Below, in pieces: positions 60,217-64,000 of a DNA stretch of 64,000 nucleotides. Position numbers and translations under genes: made by a program. The stretch is from an uncultured Solirubrobacterales bacterium. GTDB taxonomy: Bacteria; Actinomycetota; Thermoleophilia; Solirubrobacterales; JACPNS01. The stretch spans positions 62,001-126,000 of the forward strand of contig CAKZMQ010000015.1 in NCBI GenBank assembly GCA_937128795.1, in the 5' to 3' direction. Each line of letters begins with the position of its first letter. Position 1 is the first letter of the stretch. A model generated the notes under the pieces. The model did not search any database and was not told where the DNA came from. It worked only from the letters and a program-made list of their open reading frames with translations.

Positions 60217-61378
60217 CGTGAGGCCTCCGCTTCCAGATACGCGTCTAGCACCTGCGTAACGACAACGATCTGATCCTCGCGGACGTGGCCGTAGATGTCC
60301 TTCGTCACGTTGACGCTGCTGTGGCCCATGATGTGCGTGAGTTCCAGATCGCCGAGTCCTGCGTAGCTGCCGAGGGTTGCGGCGGAGTGCCGAGCTTCGT
60401 GCAAAGTGATCGGCACCAGTCCGGCCTTGTCCCACGCGCGGCGAGCCGTCCGATTCACCGTCGTCGGCACAAACCGATCGACCGCCGACCTTCCGAACAC
60501 AAGATCGAACCCGCCGCGACCCGTCGCGAGCTTGTGTTTGATCAACCGCTGCCTGACTCGTTTGACGAGCGGGAACATTCGGACGCCGGCCTCGGTCTTG
60601 GTCGCGACCACGCACTTGCCTTCGTCATCCCACGCGCGCGAGCATCGGCCGATTCCGCGATCCAGTTCCAGATCCTCCCAGCGCAGCTCCTGAAGCTCAC
60701 CCCGCCGCAAACCGACGTAAAGAGCCATCGACCAAAGGGCCTGTTAAAGGGGGAGAGCGCTTCGATCAGTGCTTCAGCTTCCGCGGGTGTGACCGTGCGC
60801 TCCCGCCGCGCATTGCTCGGCGGCAGTCGCAGCTTTGCCGTCGGATCGTGCGTGAGGATTTCGTCGTCGAACGCCTTGCGGCAGATCACGCGGATCGGAT
60901 CGATGTGATTGCGTACTGAGCTTGGGCCGAATCCGTCAGCGGCGAGCTTCGCGGCGAACGACTTGATGTCGCGGCGGCTCAGGTCTGTGATCCGGACGCC
61001 GCCAAGCTCGGCCTTGATCCGCTCGGCGGAACGCGCGTAGCCACGGATCACAGAGGGCTTGTACGGACGGTGGGAGCGATTGAGAATTGCGCCCGACTTC
61101 ATCCCGTCGATGTACTCGTCCAGCGCTTGGGCGACCGTCAGGCGCGAGGCGGCCGGGAGCGCGCCGCCTTGCTTCGATGCCGTGGTTAGCTCAGCACGCC
61201 ATGACTTGGCTTGGCTGACCGTCGGGAAGACCTTCTTGAGTCGCTTGTTGTTTCGCGCAATCCAGACGCTCGCCTGGTAGCTCGGATTGCACCGACAGCT
61301 TCCGTCGGATTTGCGCCCGTTGCACTTCGAGCTGTGCTGGTAGTAGATGCCGTCGCTGTGTCGTTCGTGCCTGCTCAT
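60213..61378 (-). pseudogene. Tyrosine recombinase/integrase, interrupted by a frameshift
   Basis: The N-terminal part starts at 61378 (MSRHERHSDGIYYQHSSKC) with a Cys-rich DNA-binding arm and core-binding domain (VAQALDEYIDGM). The C-terminal part (60213-60728 frame) has all catalytic residues: GLRRGEL (Arg I), HEARHSAAT (His-x-x-Arg) and MGHSSVNVTKDIYGH (His and Tyr). The frames meet at 60735-60755, where one missing base in a CCC run (NRP-LWSMALYVGL) restores one protein of about 390 residues. A recent mutation, a sequencing error or programmed shifting would all produce this. Confidence 0.88.
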
Positions 61379-61476
61379 CGGTGTTGCCTTCCTACTAGTA
61401 AGCACCGAAAGCACGCACGCGCAACACGCGCCGTTACTCTGCGAAGTCGCATCGGAATCCAACTTTCCGGTGCCGT

Positions 61477-61511
61477 GCCCCGGGACGTTCCACCGTCGCC
61501 GGGGCCTTTTA
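61477..61511 (+). terminator. Hairpin followed by CTTTTATT
   Basis: GCCCCGG (61477-61483) pairs with CCGGGGC (61499-61505), then CTTTTATT on the plus strand. It lies between the integrase and the excisionase-like gene. No plus-strand gene ends here, so it may limit antisense reading or act as a stem in the minus-strand transcript. Confidence 0.5.
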
Positions 61512-61559
61512 TTGACCGGGCCAGCGTACTTCGACCGGCGGCTGGGTGGCCGACGCGAT

Positions 61560-61808
61560 TCATCGGGAAAGTCGGTCGGCGGGGGAGGGCTCGGTGTGGT
61601 CGTCGACGTAGCGCTCGATCTCGCGCGGGGAGTAGAGCGTCACGCGCCCGATACGGACGTGTCGCAGGTACGGGCGCACGTTGCGGTCGAAGTGATCGAC
61701 GCTGACGCCGATCGCCTGCGCGGCCTCCTCACGACGCAGCAGGATCCGATCGATCCGGGTGCGGCCGGCCTGAAGGTTGATCTGAGGTTTGTTCGCTGGT
61801 GCCGCCAT
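61560..61808 (-). CDS. Excisionase-like helix-turn-helix protein
   Basis: 82 residues; GGACTGGAG precedes the ATG. A single winged HTH of the MerR/excisionase type: LLRREEAAQAIGVSVDHFDRNVRPYLRHVRIGRVTLYSPREIERYV. Its place 180 nt upstream of the integrase and in the same direction fits a recombination directionality factor. A transcription regulator is the alternative. Confidence 0.85.
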   Translation of the reverse strand: MAAPANKPQINLQAGRTRIDRILLRREEAAQAIGVSVDHFDRNVRPYLRHVRIGRVTLYSPREIERYVDDHTEPSPADRLSR

Positions 61809-62200
61809 CTCCAGTCCTTTGGTCGCGGTTGCGTGGAGGCACTAGGTAAAGGGCGCGAGGTGCGGGTAGCGGTACCCGTGGGCTGGGATTTATTTTGAAC
61901 TCTTGATCGAGCATCTCTAACGAGAACGCGAAGCTAGGGCAATCGATTAGTCAAGAACCAGTGCGATTTAGCTAATTGAAAAACACGACGATTTTCAGGT
62001 TCTAGAGAAGCGATTGATGCTGGTTTTCTGACAAAAACCAGCATGATGGGTTCAGGTAGTCACTTGAGAGGGATAAAACAAAAAGACACAGTTGCACAGA
62101 ATGTGCGAAACGGGGTGCTGGCAGCGTGGAATCCCTTTGCTGAAGCGGGATTCACGGCACAGAATTGTGTTTTGCGACCGTAACGAGTAAGTTACGCGAA
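61809..62200. promoter_or_regulatory. AT-rich control region between divergent xis and XRE genes
   Basis: About 390 bp, clearly lower in GC than the rest, with the inverted repeat listed separately and an outer AGAACC/GGTTCT pair (about 61954-62001). Placed between a divergent excisionase and an XRE regulator, it resembles a phage-type switch region. No gene found; the TTG start at 62165 in the ORF track is not favoured. Confidence 0.6.
62017..62044. repeat. 11-bp inverted repeat in the control region
   Basis: ATGCTGGTTTT, six spacer bases, AAAACCAGCAT. Perfect pairing; good size for a dimeric repressor operator, or a weak hairpin followed by no T-run. Confidence 0.8.
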
Positions 62201-62545
62201 ATGGACGCTGATTGGCAGCTTGAATTCGAGTACGACGAGTACACCGAGGATGATCAGGACGACGTCGGGCTGAGGCCTGCGAGCGGGCGTGAGGCTGACG
62301 AAAAAGTCAGAGATCTCGCCACTGACCTGATCCGCGAGATCGAGTCCGAACGTCGCAGGCTCGACATGTCGAAGGCTGCGCTCGCAAGGAGGATTGGCAA
62401 GCAGCCGGCAGCCGTGCGGCGGCTGCTTACGACGGAGTGCAACCCCGAGCTTTACACCTTGATCGAACTGGCCGACGCGCTCGGCCTGAACTTGACGCTC
62501 AGTCGTCGTAGGGGTCGTCCGCCGGGTAGCCGTCGAACCCACTGA
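62201..62545 (+). CDS. XRE-type HTH regulator
   Basis: 114 residues from the ATG at 62201 (MDADWQLEFEYDEY). Very acidic N-terminal 35 residues, then an XRE/Cro HTH (KAALARRIGKQPAAVRRLLTTECNPELYTLIELADALGLNLTLS) and a basic C-terminal tail. Could be an island repressor or an orphan antitoxin. The 3' end overlaps the convergent gene by 47 nt. Confidence 0.85.
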   Translation: MDADWQLEFEYDEYTEDDQDDVGLRPASGREADEKVRDLATDLIREIESERRRLDMSKAALARRIGKQPAAVRRLLTTECNPELYTLIELADALGLNLTLSRRRGRPPGSRRTH

Positions 62546-62777
62546 TCGGCGGATCGGGAGGTTCGATCCCAATCGCTCGCAAGTCTCGGGCCTCGTGTTC
62601 GAGGTGCATCAACTCTCGATGGATTGCTAGGTCGGGATCAAGCTCTTCGTCGTTCTGAATCGGGTCGAGTCCGGCTTCGGCGCGCTCGCGATTCATGTAT
62701 GCGAAGTACCGCGCACGATCCAGGCCCCAGAGGGCGTCGTTGTCGTCGAGGGTGCGGGGGCTTCCGAAGATCTTCAT
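62499..62777 (-). CDS. Hypothetical acidic protein
   Basis: About 92 residues from the ATG at 62777 (MKIFGSPRTLDDNDALWGLDRARYFAYMNRERAEAGL); upstream ATGs at 62798 and 62822 are possible. Acidic, with a Pro/Asp-rich C-terminus. No family recognised. Its overlap with the XRE gene, tail to tail, is unusual in length. Confidence 0.6.
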   Translation of the reverse strand: MKIFGSPRTLDDNDALWGLDRARYFAYMNRERAEAGLDPIQNDEELDPDLAIHRELMHLEHEARDLRAIGIEPPDPPISGFDGYPADDPYDD

Positions 62778-62956
62778 CTTCAAGCCCCAGTAATCCATGC
62801 TTTCGTGCTTCGTTAAGGGCATTCTTTTAAACGCTATGAACCACAACTACTCACGTTTATATCCGGCTCGCTTCGCTCTACCGATACGCCTGATAAGTAA
62901 TGAAATCACACCAAAGGCGAGTGATGAGCGGTGTGCCGAGACCGAACTAAGCATGT
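62778..62956. other. Short AT-richer intergenic region
   Basis: About 180 bp between the acidic protein gene and the HEPN gene end. No gene or clear hairpin seen; the extent changes if the upstream starts of the previous gene are used. Confidence 0.4.
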
Positions 62957-63865
62957 CTATGATTCTGTCGAATCGCTGCTGCTCACCGCGGCCAGGTACA
63001 CGATGAACGATCCTGTAATGTGGATCGCGAGGTCGACTATTTCGTCCGGGACACTGGCGTCCGAGCCTGGATGTCGACCGTGGGCATCGCCGAGCGTGTT
63101 TCGAACGGCGCCAACTCGCTTGAGGATCTCCGCTAGCGACGACGGCAGTGACGAAATCTGCGCATGAGGGAAGTCGGCGCGCTTGAACCCGTCGGCGAGC
63201 TGGCCGAGGTTGTTGCCACTTATCCCAGAGGCTTTAAGCGCGGACTCCAACGCCGCGTTTGCTGCGGTCAAGGCATCGTCGTTTTCATCCTTCGGGCCTC
63301 GCTGATGGTGGAGCGCCTCTCGGAACGACCGGTCGACGTGTTCCCAACCGGTTCTATTCGTCGATAGCAGTGCCGGGCCGATTACAACTTCGGAAAGGGC
63401 CGGAGAACCTACTTGTTGGATCAAACCATCTTGTAGCCGGTAGCCGAATCTATGCCGGTCAGAGAGCTGGTTGTACTTGGTCTCGAAATCCGAGAACGGC
63501 ACTCCTTTTGCGGTGCGGTAGAGGAGTGATCCGCCCGAGTGAAAAGCTTGGCGATAGTTGATCTGAATCGGCGCGATTTCAGCGACGATCTCGACGAAAT
63601 CGAGCAGTTCGTCGATCTTTGACCATTGGATCCAATTTTCAATGGATTCACTCGGCGCCCAACCAAAGTGCTCGACGCTCTTCCTGTGCAGTTCGGACTT
63701 GAACGCTTTCCCGAGGCTGTCGGTCTTGAATCTCTCAGCTAGGACGAACATAAGCGCCGTCCTCAGCGGATCGGGCACTTGGTCAAAAGTGAGCGGTCCA
63801 AGTGCGCCGGTCTCAGCAATTTGCTTTCGTTCGCTGAATCGCAACCTTGTGCCTTCAGTGCTCAT
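62957..63865 (-). CDS. Abi-C/HEPN-domain protein (putative abortive-infection RNase)
   Basis: 302 residues from the ATG at 63865 (MSTEGTRLRFSERKQ); AAGGAG lies 13 nt upstream and the ATG overlaps the previous stop (ATGA). The C-terminal 90 residues match the Abi_C domain: EILKRVGAVRNTLGDAHGRHPGSDASVPDEIVDLAIHITGSFIVYL, with RNTLGDAH as the RX6H motif of HEPN ribonucleases. The N-terminal two thirds are helical and unrecognised, likely the sensor or regulator. Abi-C proteins are linked to phage-induced growth arrest. Confidence 0.83.
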   Translation of the reverse strand: MSTEGTRLRFSERKQIAETGALGPLTFDQVPDPLRTALMFVLAERFKTDSLGKAFKSELHRKSVEHFGWAPSESIENWIQWSKIDELLDFVEIVAEIAPIQINYRQAFHSGGSLLYRTAKGVPFSDFETKYNQLSDRHRFGYRLQDGLIQQVGSPALSEVVIGPALLSTNRTGWEHVDRSFREALHHQRGPKDENDDALTAANAALESALKASGISGNNLGQLADGFKRADFPHAQISSLPSSLAEILKRVGAVRNTLGDAHGRHPGSDASVPDEIVDLAIHITGSFIVYLAAVSSSDSTES

Positions 63866-64000
63866 TCGGCGGTCTTCACTCCTTTTGGTTCGATTTCTTC
63901 CGATTCGATTCTGGCGAGCACTTCGACGATCCGCGGATTCGACGCCACCGAGTTCATACGCACGCGATAAGTGGCCCAACGACTAAGGAGGTCAGTCGTC
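63862..64000 (-). CDS. 3' end of a gene translationally coupled to the Abi-C gene (partial)
   Basis: Not in the ORF track. The minus-strand frame encodes ...RWATYRVRMNSVASNPRIVEVLARIESEEIEPK... and stops at the TGA that overlaps the Abi-C ATG. The remainder lies beyond the window. It has no stop codon across the available 45 codons and reads as a normal protein tail. Its identity would tell whether the HEPN protein has a partner. Confidence 0.7.
   Translation of the reverse strand, partial: TTDLLSRWATYRVRMNSVASNPRIVEVLARIESEEIEPKGVKTAE

Larger units (their letters stand above)
55888..64000. mobile_element. Putative integrated island downstream of tRNA-Glu (right end outside window)
   Basis: Everything after the tRNA-Glu is accessory: SMI1/KNR4, GIY-YIG and coiled-coil proteins, HAD, tyrosine integrase, excisionase-like HTH, XRE regulator, HEPN/Abi-C. 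No second copy of the tRNA 3' end (TTCGAATCCCC) was found up to 64000, so the right junction would be beyond the window, or the tRNA is not the target. Extent and boundary are inference. Confidence 0.55.

Overview
The window is a GC-rich, gene-dense actinobacterial chromosome segment. Bifunctional FO synthase (fbiC) together with stand-alone cofD, cofC and cofE, an F420H2:NADP-type reductase, ClpS, heme A synthase and an ethylmalonyl-CoA pathway gene set all fit Actinomycetota. The F420 gene arrangement (cofE not fused to a nitroreductase domain) suggests the Thermoleophilia/Solirubrobacterales side, but that placement is inference. There are many GTG/TTG starts and many 4-nt ATGA/GTGA overlaps.

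Layout. (1) 0.1-20.2 kb: acetyl-CoA assimilation. A two-subunit CoA ligase coupled to a small [4Fe-4S] protein, beta-methylmalyl/malyl-CoA lyase, an acyl-CoA dehydrogenase (probably methylsuccinyl-CoA dehydrogenase), a MaoC hydratase (probably mesaconyl-CoA hydratase), the MeaB GTPase, ethylmalonyl-CoA mutase and crotonyl-CoA carboxylase/reductase. Together they cover most of the ethylmalonyl-CoA pathway, scattered over about 16 kb between hydrolases, SRPBCC proteins and membrane proteins. (2) 20.2-26.7 kb: respiration and housekeeping: heme A synthase, lipoprotein cytochrome c, YgfZ, a CDF metal exporter, an aquaporin. (3) 26.7-33.5 kb: coenzyme F420 biosynthesis and use, interrupted by a GAF-GGDEF diguanylate cyclase. 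(4) 33.5-37.6 kb: thioesterase, HMG-CoA-lyase-like enzyme, acetyl-CoA-synthetase-like enzyme, acylphosphatase. (5) 37.6-46.4 kb: six scattered tRNA genes (Leu-CAA, Leu-UAG, Trp, Gly, Pro, Leu-CAG) among membrane and small enzymes. (6) 46.4-55.8 kb: DUF2254 protein, Ycf46-like AAA ATPase, hybrid histidine kinase, PLC-like membrane protein, thioesterase. (7) After tRNA-Glu(CUC) at 55.8 kb the content changes to accessory genes: SMI1/KNR4, a GIY-YIG/DUF4041 protein coupled to a long coiled-coil protein, a HAD protein coupled to a frameshifted tyrosine integrase, an excisionase-like HTH, an XRE regulator, and a HEPN/Abi-C protein coupled to a gene that runs off the window. This looks like the left part of an integrated island with defence genes.

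The most unusual signal is a set of long, near-perfect intergenic hairpins. Two of them (7877-7947 and 17577-17643) share a 33-nt core differing at one base, yet their flanking 17-19 bp arms are unrelated in sequence and perfectly self-complementary. A third (2091-2133) looks like the same element with a shortened core. A second pair (35245-35307) repeats the theme with another loop. This conserved-loop/variable-arm design is not explained by ordinary terminators. The other main candidate is the coiled-coil plus GIY-YIG gene pair with the neighbouring HEPN gene in the island.
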